Positions 9,310-19,000 of a DNA stretch of 64,000 nt are shown here, piece by piece. Both the position numbers and the translations under genes were made by a program. The notes under the pieces were generated by a model. That model worked only from the letters and a program-made list of their open reading frames with translations, was not told where the DNA came from and made no database searches. Numbering within the stretch: the first letter of the stretch is position 1; each line of letters opens with the position of its first letter. The DNA comes from Maribacter luteus (lineage in GTDB: Bacteria > Bacteroidota > Bacteroidia > Flavobacteriales > Flavobacteriaceae), in NCBI RefSeq assembly GCF_009674825.1, contig NZ_WKJH01000001.1, positions 558,001 to 622,000 on the forward strand, written 5' to 3'.

Positions 9310-10158
9310 ATGAAAATTCAATTAGAAACCTTTGATCAGCAATCCAAAAGTCCCTTTCTTCTTCTGCACGATCCCAAACTAAGCGACTTGTTCTATTGGC
9401 ATTTTCATCCAGAATTCGAGTTGGTCTATATTGAAGGGGCAAGTGCAACCAGACATGTAGGAGACCATATTTCCAGTTATAAGGAAAGTGATTTGGTTCT
9501 CATCGGTTCCAATATTCCCCATTTAAATTTTGACCATGGTGTAACCACTACCTACCAAAAGGAGGTCTTACATATTAAACCTTATTTCAAGACAGATTTT
9601 ATCCAAAAAACCCCTGAACTACAATCTTTGGAACACCTCTTGGAATTATCCAAGTATGGCATTGCTTTTTTCGGAAACACCAAAAAGGAAGTAGGCGAAC
9701 TTTTAAAAACACTTTACACCTTAACCCCTTTTGATTTTTTCATGCGGGTCATCAACATTCTAAAACTACTTTCCCAAAGCAAAGAATTTGAGCTATTACA
9801 TAAAAAACCTTTTGTAAATAAATACAATAAAAAAGAACAGGACCGTATTCGTACGATCTACGCATTGATAGATGAGCGCTATCAGGAAAAAATATCAGTT
9901 GATGAAGTTGCCCAATTATGCAACCTGACCAAGCCCGCATTTTGTCGATATTTTAAAAAGGCTACGGGAAGTACCTTCATTGGTTTTTTGAACCAATATC
10001 GCATCAGTCAGGCAAAGCGATTACTTTTATCCGGCAAGAATATCACTGAAGCCTGCTATGCCTGCGGATTTGAAAGTATGTCCTATTTCAACCGAACGTT
10101 TAGGAAGATTACCGATGAGAATCCGTCAGATTTCAAAAAAAGATATTTGAAAAATTAA
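9310..10158 (+). CDS. AraC-family transcriptional regulator
   Basis: A 282-residue regulator. The N-terminal half (about 15-110) looks like a cupin sensor (FYWHFHPEFELVYIEG and SDLVLIGSNIPH), and the C-terminal 100 residues hold the double helix-turn-helix of AraC proteins (ISVDEVAQLCNLTKPAFCRYF, then ITEACYACGFESMSYFNRTF). It is a DNA-binding activator or repressor responding to a small ligand. It is divergent from the PhyH-like gene, the most likely target by position. Confidence 0.92.
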   Translation: MKIQLETFDQQSKSPFLLLHDPKLSDLFYWHFHPEFELVYIEGASATRHVGDHISSYKESDLVLIGSNIPHLNFDHGVTTTYQKEVLHIKPYFKTDFIQKTPELQSLEHLLELSKYGIAFFGNTKKEVGELLKTLYTLTPFDFFMRVINILKLLSQSKEFELLHKKPFVNKYNKKEQDRIRTIYALIDERYQEKISVDEVAQLCNLTKPAFCRYFKKATGSTFIGFLNQYRISQAKRLLLSGKNITEACYACGFESMSYFNRTFRKITDENPSDFKKRYLKN

Positions 10159-10315
10159 GATATGTTGAAACCCTTCTCACTAACTTTTCGAATAATAAGT
10201 AGGGTCAGTTCATTTAATGGCCACAACATGGTTTTAGGTTTCCTTTTGCCGAATACAGTGGTTTTTTTATCATTTATTTAAATAAATCAATTCCTAGCCC
10301 TCAACTAAATTTATT

Positions 10316-10323
10316 TACATTTG
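10316..10323 (+). promoter_or_regulatory. Candidate -7 element for gpsA
   Basis: TACATTTG is an exact TAnnTTTG match 20 bases before the gpsA start. A weak TTC at 10291-10293 lies in the -33 zone. Confidence 0.45.
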
Positions 10324-10343
10324 ACCTCTATTAAAGCTTTCCA

Positions 10344-11345
10344 ATGGATAAAAATTTAAGATTTGCAGTTTTAGGAGGAGGAAGCTGGGCAACGGCCATT
10401 GTTAAAATGCTTACCGAAAACCTACAGAAAATCACTTGGTATATGCGAAATGAAGATGCCATAGACCACATACGAACACAAAAACACAACCCCAATTATC
10501 TGAGTTCAGTTGAATTCAATTTAGATCAATTGGTATTAACGGCTGATATTGACTCTGCCGTTAAAAACAACGACATATTAATCTTTGCCATCCCTTCTGC
10601 ATTTCTTGCTTCGGAACTAAAAAAGCTGACTACCTCACTTGAGGATAAAATCATTTTTTCCGCAATCAAAGGAATTGTTCCCGAAACGGGTTTGATCGTA
10701 GGAGAACATTTTCATAATGTTTACAAAATACCTTTTGAGAATATCGGGGTATTGACCGGTCCCTGCCACGCAGAAGAAGTGGCCTTGGAACGACTTTCAT
10801 ATCTTACCATTGCCAGTGGTGATAAAGCAAAAGCCGAGTTGGTCGCAAACTCCTTAAAAAGTGACTATATAAAAACCAAGATCTCTGATGATATCATCGG
10901 CACCGAATATGCGGCGATGTTAAAGAATATTTATGCCATTGCAGCAGGTATATTCCATGGATTGGGTTACGGTGACAACTTTCAAAGTGTACTCATGAGT
11001 AATAGCATTCGTGAAATGAAGCGTTATATAAAACGTGTACACAAAATGAAACGCAACATTAACAACTCCGCTTATTTGGGTGATCTTTTGGTTACAGGTT
11101 ATTCTACATTCAGCCGTAACCGCATGTTCGGAAACATGATCGGAAAAGGCTATACCGTTAAAAGTGCCATGATGGAAATGAGTATGGTTGCCGAAGGGTA
11201 CTATGCCACGAAAAGTGCCTATGAGCTAAAATCGGGTTTTAAAAGTAAGGTACAAACACCGATAATCAATGCGGTTTACGATGTACTTTATTTGAATAAA
11301 AATGCAAGGAAAACTTTCGCGGAATTAACCAATAAAATTGACTGA
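10344..11345 (+). CDS. gpsA: Glycerol-3-phosphate dehydrogenase [NAD(P)+]
   Basis: A 333-residue cytoplasmic enzyme that reduces dihydroxyacetone phosphate to sn-glycerol 3-phosphate for phospholipid synthesis. The N-terminal Rossmann motif is VLGGGSWATA, followed by IFAIPSAFL, SAIKGI and LTGPCHAEEV, all typical of GpsA. The C-terminal helical domain carries LKNIYAIAAGI, whose Lys is the catalytic residue in the family, and GDLLVTGYSTFSRNR. Length is normal. It stands alone with its own promoter. Confidence 0.96.
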   Translation: MDKNLRFAVLGGGSWATAIVKMLTENLQKITWYMRNEDAIDHIRTQKHNPNYLSSVEFNLDQLVLTADIDSAVKNNDILIFAIPSAFLASELKKLTTSLEDKIIFSAIKGIVPETGLIVGEHFHNVYKIPFENIGVLTGPCHAEEVALERLSYLTIASGDKAKAELVANSLKSDYIKTKISDDIIGTEYAAMLKNIYAIAAGIFHGLGYGDNFQSVLMSNSIREMKRYIKRVHKMKRNINNSAYLGDLLVTGYSTFSRNRMFGNMIGKGYTVKSAMMEMSMVAEGYYATKSAYELKSGFKSKVQTPIINAVYDVLYLNKNARKTFAELTNKID

Positions 11346-11412
11346 TCAAATCGTTGCTTTCCTGAAACCTAGGTTCACATTATCTTGATTATCCTTTGAT
11401 TACACCGCAGAT

Positions 11413-13791
11413 TTACTCGATTTGAATGTTTACCATAGTCTCATTACCTAATTCATCAACAGCTGTTATCCTATGTTTTCCCTTTGGGGGTAAAATTCCC
11501 ATTTCATGAAAGTTCGTTGTCTGTCCCAAATACTTTTCATCCAAATACCAAAAAACCCGGGACCTTGGCTTCGTATGGGCAATTTTCAGCACCAACTCGT
11601 TCAAGTGCCCTTCAAAGTTCTTGGTTAAGCCGATTCTACTATTGTTTTTAGGATAAATGAATTCCATTGAAGGCTCTAGTGCATTTTTACAATCTTCCCT
11701 AAAAGGAGGTAATGGGCGGTAGGTAGGATGGCTTTTTTTATAATAAAACTCCATCAAAGGAGGAAGTACGAACCAAGATTCATTATGCGCTTCGGCTACA
11801 TTTACACAAGAAGAATTCAACCGAAATTGCTTGTTTTGATTTAAAAGAATATTCCTGTGGTAATGACATGCCTTTACATAATTGTTCTTTCTAGGAATGG
11901 TAATTGTCTTCGTAGGACAAATATTAGTTGCCAAAAAACCACTGTTTCGGCATACTTCTACCTCAACAAACTCATCTAAAGGCTTTTGGAACCAAGCAGA
12001 TTTCGGAAGTACGTCGAATACATCAAAAAGTATAGGTGCCGCGCTTGACACACCTGTTACATTGGGCCTACCTTCCCCATCGGCATTACCCACCCAAACG
12101 CCTACCACATAATCCTTTGTAATGCCCACGGCCCAAGCATCTTTATTTCCAAAACTTGTTCCTGTTTTCCATGCAATTTCCTTACTACTATCGTAAAACT
12201 CCCACGACTCTTGGCCTTCAGGACGGTTCACCTCTTTCATAGCCTCAAACGTGAGGTATATGCTACCTGCATCAAAAATGGTCTTTTCTAAAGATTTATT
12301 ACCAAAATCTATTTGTTTTTCTTCCAAAATAATCGGTTCGGAAAATTCCTTATCATAATACTCACTCGAAGTCTCATTAAAGTGATTTATGGTCGAGGCC
12401 ATTGAAGCATACGTTTTACAAAGATCCCAAAGACTGCTCTCTGCCCCTCCCAATATTAAAGTAAGACCATAATAATCGGCAGGCTTATCAATGCCCTTAA
12501 GGTTAAAAAAGTTCAATTGGTCCCGGAATTTCTGGAGTCCATATTTTTGTAATAAACGAACTGCGGGGATATTCAATGAACGTGCCAACGCTTTTTTGGC
12601 CTCAACCGCACCGCTATAATCCTCATTATAATTCTCCGGTGTGTAACCCGAAATTTGAGTGGGCACATCGGGGACCAACATTCCAGGCAAAAGTTCACCG
12701 GCATCCAACATGGCGGTATATAACAATGGTTTTATAGTACTCCCAGTACTTCTGTTGGCCTGGACCATATCTACATCTTTTTGGTGATGGTTATCTGTTG
12801 GTGTGTTGCCAACATAGGCCAAAACCTTTCTCGAATGCACATCCATTACCAATATGGCCGCATTATGAACTTGATTTTGTTTTAGGTTTTGATAGTGCTT
12901 TTTTAAAATGGAATTTGCATTTACCTGTAGATTCGCATCTATGGTCGATGCTATACGTTCCCCTTTATGGTTCTTTGCTAAGTATTGCAACAGATGTGGT
13001 GCTATTTTCGGTAAATGATAAGGCTTTTGAGGTAATTTCTCCAATAGGGCAAGTTGGTATGTGGTACTATCCAAGATGCCTTTTTGAAACAGTTTTTGTA
13101 GTAATCGATTTCTTTTCTTAAGTAATCGTTCTTGGTTTTTCCCAGGGTAGATTAAACTCGGGGCATTGGGTAAAACTGCCAAAGTTGCAGATTCGGCCCA
13201 TGATAATTGATGAGCTTGTAAACCAAAGAAACGCCAAGCGGCAACATCCAAACCCACCACATTACCACCAAAAGGGGCATAACTTGCATAGAGTTTCAAT
13301 ATTTCCTCTTTGGAATACCTAAATTCCAGTCGGGTAGCAAGAATCAATTCAATTGTTTTTTCCCAATAAGTACGTTTTTTACCATTTCTGGATAAGCGAA
13401 TGACCTGTTGTGTCAATGTACTTCCGCCCCGAACCGTTTTTCCTGCTTTTAAATTAGATCCGATCGCCTTGAACATGGATATGGGATTAAAACCCGGGTG
13501 CTTATAAAAATAGGCGTCCTCAAACTGAGTAATACAAATTTTGAACTTTAGGGGAACACTGTCTACCTCAGGGAATCTCCATTGCCCATCTTCGGCAATC
13601 AATGCTCCCAAAAGCTTTCCCTCATTACTTTCCACAACAGTGGCCGTAGGAGGTTCAAACAGTTTTTTGGGCAAACAGAAGTAATATGCCACAAGAAGAA
13701 CCAATAGAAGTATGGATTTCTTGGGATGTTCGGTAATAATCTTCGTAGATATATTCCTTGCCTTGGATAAAAATTTAAATATTGAATCCAT
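11413..13791 (-). CDS. pbpC: Penicillin-binding protein 1C
   Basis: A 792-residue bifunctional peptidoglycan synthase. After an N-terminal membrane helix (about 25-42) comes a GT51 glycosyltransferase domain with Glu91 in QFEDAYFYKHPG and the RGGSTLTQQ motif. The transpeptidase follows, with SxxK at Ser351-Lys354 (GSTIKP) and KTGTS in the third motif. The last 90 residues form the BiPBP_C domain that marks the PBP1C class. In many bacteria this gene pairs with a bacterial alpha-2-macroglobulin; here that gene lies 2.2 kb upstream on the same strand. It overlaps the preceding monooxygenase-like gene by 17 bases. Confidence 0.96.
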   Translation of the reverse strand: MDSIFKFLSKARNISTKIITEHPKKSILLLVLLVAYYFCLPKKLFEPPTATVVESNEGKLLGALIAEDGQWRFPEVDSVPLKFKICITQFEDAYFYKHPGFNPISMFKAIGSNLKAGKTVRGGSTLTQQVIRLSRNGKKRTYWEKTIELILATRLEFRYSKEEILKLYASYAPFGGNVVGLDVAAWRFFGLQAHQLSWAESATLAVLPNAPSLIYPGKNQERLLKKRNRLLQKLFQKGILDSTTYQLALLEKLPQKPYHLPKIAPHLLQYLAKNHKGERIASTIDANLQVNANSILKKHYQNLKQNQVHNAAILVMDVHSRKVLAYVGNTPTDNHHQKDVDMVQANRSTGSTIKPLLYTAMLDAGELLPGMLVPDVPTQISGYTPENYNEDYSGAVEAKKALARSLNIPAVRLLQKYGLQKFRDQLNFFNLKGIDKPADYYGLTLILGGAESSLWDLCKTYASMASTINHFNETSSEYYDKEFSEPIILEEKQIDFGNKSLEKTIFDAGSIYLTFEAMKEVNRPEGQESWEFYDSSKEIAWKTGTSFGNKDAWAVGITKDYVVGVWVGNADGEGRPNVTGVSSAAPILFDVFDVLPKSAWFQKPLDEFVEVEVCRNSGFLATNICPTKTITIPRKNNYVKACHYHRNILLNQNKQFRLNSSCVNVAEAHNESWFVLPPLMEFYYKKSHPTYRPLPPFREDCKNALEPSMEFIYPKNNSRIGLTKNFEGHLNELVLKIAHTKPRSRVFWYLDEKYLGQTTNFHEMGILPPKGKHRITAVDELGNETMVNIQIE

Positions 13792-14077
13792 ATTCCCGCT
13801 CTACAAAGCAAATTCTAACCTTATACCAGGCATACCAATCGGATTTCCCTTTTTGCTGGGCGAATAAATGTTCGGTATTTGTTTTCCACTTTAATATATC
13901 CTCTAAGCTCTCCCAATAGCTCACGGAAATACCTATTTCATCACGGGCACTTTCAAAACCTAAAAAACCCGTTTGCTTCCTTGCAAGGTCTTCCATTTTT
14001 TGGGCCATTTCTGCATACCCATTTTCGCCTTCCGTTCTTTTATTCGTAAAAATCACAGCATAATAAGGTGGTTGCAT
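13775..14077 (-). CDS. Antibiotic biosynthesis monooxygenase (ABM)-like small protein
   Basis: A 100-residue protein with the dimeric alpha-beta barrel pattern of the ABM family (YYAVIFTNKRT at the N-terminus, then GFLGFESARDEIGISVSYWESLEDILKWK split over the central strands and helix). Members include heme-degrading enzymes and small quinol monooxygenases; none of their specific residues can be assigned here. It overlaps pbpC by 17 bases and is probably transcribed with it. Confidence 0.82.
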   Translation of the reverse strand: MQPPYYAVIFTNKRTEGENGYAEMAQKMEDLARKQTGFLGFESARDEIGISVSYWESLEDILKWKTNTEHLFAQQKGKSDWYAWYKVRICFVEREYGFNI

Positions 14078-14134
14078 AATATGTTTGCTTACTGTTTACG
14101 GATTATTCCTTTTAGGCAATACCGGCCAAAGCCA

Positions 14135-14491
14135 TTAAATGATATACTCCTTCTCTAAAAAATAGGTAACTATCGCTTCTTTCATAAGAACGGATTGTTC
14201 TCCTGCCTTTAATGCAGGTAATTCCTCTTTAATGGCATAATGGGGCCATCCATCTTCATCAAAATATTCGAACTCGTAATACCCATAAGGTTCCAATAAT
14301 CGACAGATGGCAATGTGCATCAGATTCAATTTTTCGTCTTTCTTGAACGTATTATGGATCTGTCCCAATTCTTGAACCCCGACCAAATAAATAATGGCAT
14401 CCAACTCCATAGTGTCCCCATCGGCAAATTGTACCGATAGTTTCTGTACCAACTGCTCCCAGCGTTCTTTTAATTGTAGGTCTCTTGACAT
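14135..14491 (-). CDS. Conserved small protein of unknown function
   Basis: A 118-residue acidic cytoplasmic protein with no signal or membrane segment. It has a helical N-terminal half (MSRDLQLKERWEQLVQKL) and a C-terminal part rich in aromatic and acidic residues (GYYEFEYFDEDGWPHY). I do not recognise a named domain. An exact -7 promoter match lies 17 bases upstream of the ATG at 14491; an 11-codon upstream extension would need a TTG. It is probably first in a unit with the ABM-like gene and pbpC. Confidence 0.72.
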   Translation of the reverse strand: MSRDLQLKERWEQLVQKLSVQFADGDTMELDAIIYLVGVQELGQIHNTFKKDEKLNLMHIAICRLLEPYGYYEFEYFDEDGWPHYAIKEELPALKAGEQSVLMKEAIVTYFLEKEYII

Positions 14492-14508
14492 AGATCTGTT
14501 TTCAGCCT

Positions 14509-14516
14509 CAAAGGTA
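14509..14516 (-). promoter_or_regulatory. Candidate -7 element for the 14135-14491 / pbpC unit
   Basis: On the minus strand the bases read TACCTTTG, an exact TAnnTTTG match 17 bases before the start codon. No clear -33 element is visible. Confidence 0.4.
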
Positions 14517-14632
14517 CAAATCAATGTTTTATATTTGTTTATGAAACGTGTTTTGGTATTTAAAAGAACTATTAAAGCACAGTGTTGTATTAAATCCTAG
14601 GCCAAGCCAAGGATCTACCTTTAAAAACAATC

Positions 14633-15145
14633 ATGATGGGAGTATTGGATATCGTTTTAGGTTTACTGCTGGTTTACGGACTTTACAAAGGTTTTAGAAA
14701 CGGGTTATTCATTGAAATCGCTTCGATCATTGCTTTGATCGCAGGACTCTACGGGGCCATTCATTTTTCTTATATCGCAGGTGATTACCTTGCCCAGAAC
14801 ATGGAATGGAACGAGCGATATATGAACATAACAGCTTTTATCATCACTTTTATCATTATTGTTATAGCAGTTCATCTCGCAGGAAAGTTCTTGACAAAAA
14901 TCGCCGATTTTGCCATGTTAGGCCTTTTGAACAAACTGGCAGGAGCTATTTTTGGGGCGTTAAAGGTTGCCGTTATCGTTGGCGCCCTTTTGGTATTTTT
15001 TGAACGTGCAAACTCTTCGGTTAATATGGTGAAAAGCGAAACATTGGCCGAATCTGTCCTTTATGAGCCTGTTAAGGAAATCGGCGCATTGGTGTTTTCC
15101 AAGGTTCTTGAAGGAAAAGAAGAAAATGGCACTGAGGAGGAATAG
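14633..15145 (+). CDS. CvpA-family membrane protein
   Basis: A 170-residue inner-membrane protein with four hydrophobic helices and the CvpA pattern (VLDIVLGLLLVYGLYKGFRNG at the N-terminus, then GLLNKLAGAIFGALK). The E. coli relative is needed for colicin V production and affects envelope integrity; the biochemical function is unknown. The C-terminal 25 residues are acidic and cytoplasmic. The start is one of two adjacent ATGs (14633 or 14636). It is divergent from the pbpC-side genes. Confidence 0.9.
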   Translation: MMGVLDIVLGLLLVYGLYKGFRNGLFIEIASIIALIAGLYGAIHFSYIAGDYLAQNMEWNERYMNITAFIITFIIIVIAVHLAGKFLTKIADFAMLGLLNKLAGAIFGALKVAVIVGALLVFFERANSSVNMVKSETLAESVLYEPVKEIGALVFSKVLEGKEENGTEEE

Positions 15146-15542
15146 AACCTAAAAAAACCTTCAATTTATTTCTTTGTTCCTTAATTTTGAAATGACTAGC
15201 CTAAACTTACCTTTCGGCAAGAACCATTGCTTTTACAAAGCAAAACCTTATAAATGCCCATGATAAGTTTTCAAAAAATATAGTGTTTCATTAACTGAAT
15301 TATCAATGCATTTAAAGTAAATTGGCCACATGACCATACATTGTAAGAAACAACATCCTACAATTGGGTCTTCGGTTAAATATCATCTTGTAATCCGTTT
15401 CGTATAACGAATTGTATTACAATAAATTACAATGAGGCTATTCCCGTAGTTTAGAGATTAATTTGGCCATTTAACGATTTAAAACTTAGGAATAGATTAG
15501 GTTTTTTTCTTTTGTAAGTGAGAACAATGAAATGAGGGCACA
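15146..15542 (+). other. Gene-free stretch between CvpA and the small orphan gene
   Basis: About 400 AT-rich bases. I see no ORF of useful length, no strong hairpin with a T run and no convincing promoter pair. It contains the upstream region of the GTG-started gene at 15543. Confidence 0.5.
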
Positions 15543-15995
15543 GTGAAAAGACTAAAGGACACTCCATATTACCATAGGGCAATACACGAAATAAATTATA
15601 GTTTTGGGGATTTTTATTTATTCGACACTTTTATCGTTGGTGAAATCCATGAGAACGTACATGCGTCCTGGAAAGACCACGGAAGGTTGATTACCGAAGA
15701 ACTATCCAACCTTTACGACAATAACGGCAAAGATCTCGTTTATATTTCCAATAGGGTAAATGACTATTCATTGGTTCCTACGGATTGGAAGAAATTCTTC
15801 AAAATGAGTTATAACCTAAAAGCCTATGGCATTATCAGTTATACCAAAACAGGATATTTCAATGCCATGTTAGAACGAATGTTCGTAAACACCAAACTAA
15901 GATGGTTCAATTCATTGGAAGATGCCATTCAATGGGTTAGCGAAATTTCTGATTCAAACGTATTTCAACCCATTTCCAAAAGGGCTTCTATTTAA
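15543..15995 (+). CDS. Uncharacterised small protein, possibly STAS/SEC14-like
   Basis: A 150-residue cytoplasmic protein without signal peptide. The pattern of alternating strands and helices (FGDFYLFDTFIVGEI, then HGRLITEELSNLY, then AYGIISYTK) resembles SpoIIAA/STAS-like proteins, but I hold this only loosely. The start is a GTG at 15543; the two ATGs just upstream (15530, 15535) are out of frame with this reading and terminate almost at once, the second ending in TGA across the GTG. It lies between CvpA and the convergent macroglobulin gene. Confidence 0.65.
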   Translation: MKRLKDTPYYHRAIHEINYSFGDFYLFDTFIVGEIHENVHASWKDHGRLITEELSNLYDNNGKDLVYISNRVNDYSLVPTDWKKFFKMSYNLKAYGIISYTKTGYFNAMLERMFVNTKLRWFNSLEDAIQWVSEISDSNVFQPISKRASI

Positions 15996-16013
15996 CCCTT
16001 AAGATTAATTGGT

Positions 16014-19000
16014 TTACTGAACAACTTCTATCCATTTACCCTTCGTACGTGCAACATAATCATTGTCGTACATAGCTTCTGCCTGCACTCCCGGTAAATA
16101 ATAAGTACCCAAATAAGACGCATTAAGCAACACCTTGAAAGTTTTGGTTTCATTCTTACCAAGATCAAAATAGAAATTTGTTCGATCATCCCGGACATCT
16201 GTATGATCGACTTTATTCTGGGCAAAAGAACCAAAATCGGTAAATCGGGTATTAACAATTTCCCACCCACTAGGGAAAATTGTTGTCAACGCGACATTCT
16301 CGATTTTGTTAGCGGTTATATTGGTCAAAGTTACCTCTGCCACAAAATCCGTTCCTTGCATGATCTTTGAAACGTCTATTCGAGAACCATCCCTTCCTTT
16401 AAAAACCGAACTCACCCTAAGATTACGTTCCACTACTTTTTCTTCTCCCACAGGTAAAATTCCACTGTTCACAATAGTCGCATAAAGAATGTTCTGTTCT
16501 TCGTTTACCATGGTTATGGAGTTATTCCCTTCTTTGATTTTCAACTCGTTAGTCACCAAGGTTTTAGCGGTTTTTATAGCGGTTGAATTCCCATTTAGGG
16601 TAATCTTGGCCTTGATTCCTTTACCACCGATCATCCCCGCAAACTTTGACATTGCCAGAAGGCTATATGCCGTGCTTTGGGTACTCATCCATCTTTTATC
16701 CCCTAAATTCTGGGCTACGGTATTCGCCAATTCCTTGGCCTTGTCCATGTTCTTTAAAAGCACAAAGGTTTCCAAGGCCATTGCCCTATTCCTGCTTTCC
16801 GAACCATAGGTGTAATAATTGAATTTATTATCGGAAAAATCAAAAGTGGCACCGGAAATAATTTCTTCCGAAACACTCTTTTGACCGATCAAGGCATAAG
16901 TAGCAGCCAATCGGTATTTCGATTCATTGGAAAGGTTATTCGTTTCCCGCAATCGGTTCATCGAGGCCACATCGGCATTACCAGACAAGGCCAAGGTGTA
17001 TAAACGATAGGCCTGTGCCAAATCCGAATTTCCAGAACCACTGCGCCATTGTTTTGCAACCTGCTGCTGATAACCGACCCAACTAGACTTAAATCCTATC
17101 GGTAATACGAACCCTTTTTTCTCGGCCTCCAATAAAAAATGTCCGGCATAAGAGGTTCCCCAATCATTGACACTTCCCTGTCCGGGCCAATAGGAGAATC
17201 CCCCGTTCGGCAACTGATACCCCCCTAAACGCTGAATGGCATATTCCAGGTGTTTCTGGACCTGACTTTTTCGATTGCTGTCCAAATCAAATATATCTGA
17301 CAAGTACAACTGAGGAAAAGCGGCCGATGTAGTCTGCTCTATACAACCATGCGGATAACGGATCAGATAGTTCATTCTACCATTGAAGTTCATGGGAGGT
17401 AAGGTCGAAATTTCAATTTGTGCAGTATTGCTACCTGAAATACCAAAGGTCTGTAAATCGAATGTTTGGCTTTCATGGCCTTCAAGTACCAAATCCTGTA
17501 CCGTGGAAGTCATCGGGTTGGGATTGACCACATCAATAGGAATTTCAAACGAAGCCTTTTCTCCATTACCGGAAGCCTCAACGATTACTTTGCCAACACC
17601 TTTAAAATCGGAAACATTCAAATTAAAATAGACCATTTTCTCATCGGGCTGGGCAAACGTGATCGTCTGTGAAGAGGCACCATCAATAGTGAATGCTTGA
17701 TCCTGTTTGATCTTAACAGTTACATTCTTCACCTTTTTTTCCATCGCAAAAACAGTAATTGGCAGGGTTACCTTTTCCCCTGGGGTTATCTTACGGGGCA
17801 AGGAAGCCAATACCATTAGCGGTTTACGAACGGGAGTGGTCTTTTCGATTCTTCCATATGCTTCTTTGATATTATCACCGGCCACAACCATGGTCCTCAC
17901 CGACCCCACATACTTTGGTATTTTTATTTTATGTGATTGGGTCTGGCCTGATTTTAATTCGAACGGACCTAAATAAATGACCATAGGTTCAAAACGGTTC
18001 GCTTTCTTATTCTTGGCACCTGCCATTTCCCCGTCTCCACCAATGGCGAAAACCTGATCGATTCGACCACCGAAAGCCCCTATAACATCATCATAAATAT
18101 CCCAAGTCTTTACACCCAATGCTTCTTTGGCATAGAAAGTGTTCCAAGGATCCGGCGTTTTAAATCGGGTAAGATCCAATAGACCTTCATCTACCATGGC
18201 TATACTGTAGGTCATTGCCTTTTTGTTCTTCTCACTTACTTTTAGGGTTATGCTTTCTTCTGGGCGAAGTACATCGGGCATAGCGAGAACAGGTTCCAAT
18301 TTGGTATTTTTATCCTCCACGGAAATGGGAATAACCCCATATAAACGAAGGGGTGAATCGTTTAGGGAAGATGCATGGGGCTGCAGTAATGATATGTGGA
18401 TAAAGACATTGGGCGTGTACAGATCCTTGATAGGCAATTGAAACTGGGTTTCCCCTTTTGTGGTCTCGACCCAAAGCGATTCTAACACCTCGCTACCATT
18501 TTCAACGGTAACCAAAGCCCTGCCTCCTTCGGAACTGGGGAAAGTTACATTTGCGATTTCCCCAACATTATACTTTTCCTTGTCAGTGGAAAAAACCAAC
18601 ATAGTTGCTGCCGAAGGGTCATTCTTCCTTGATTTCCCTGCCCATCCCGGCCAATCTATGTATATGGTCTTTCCTGTTGCATGGCCCCCTTTGAGATCCT
18701 CAACACGTACTAAATAACGGCCCCAATTGGGATATTTCAATTCAAAGGAAAAAGATGCCTTGCCCTTTGAATCCGTACTTATGGTTTCATCAAATACCTT
18801 CTCCCTATAATTACTACTACTGAAATTACTGAGATTATCCGCAGAAGTGTCCCACCACCATCTCCAATTCACCTTATGAATGGTTACCTTCAGGTTTTTT
18901 GCTGCCTTGGGTTTACCTTTTTCATCAACCGAAACCACCTCGAAAAGGTGTTTGGTATCGGTCAATAGCATTCCTCTTGTTTTGTCTCCTTTCGGGGTGT

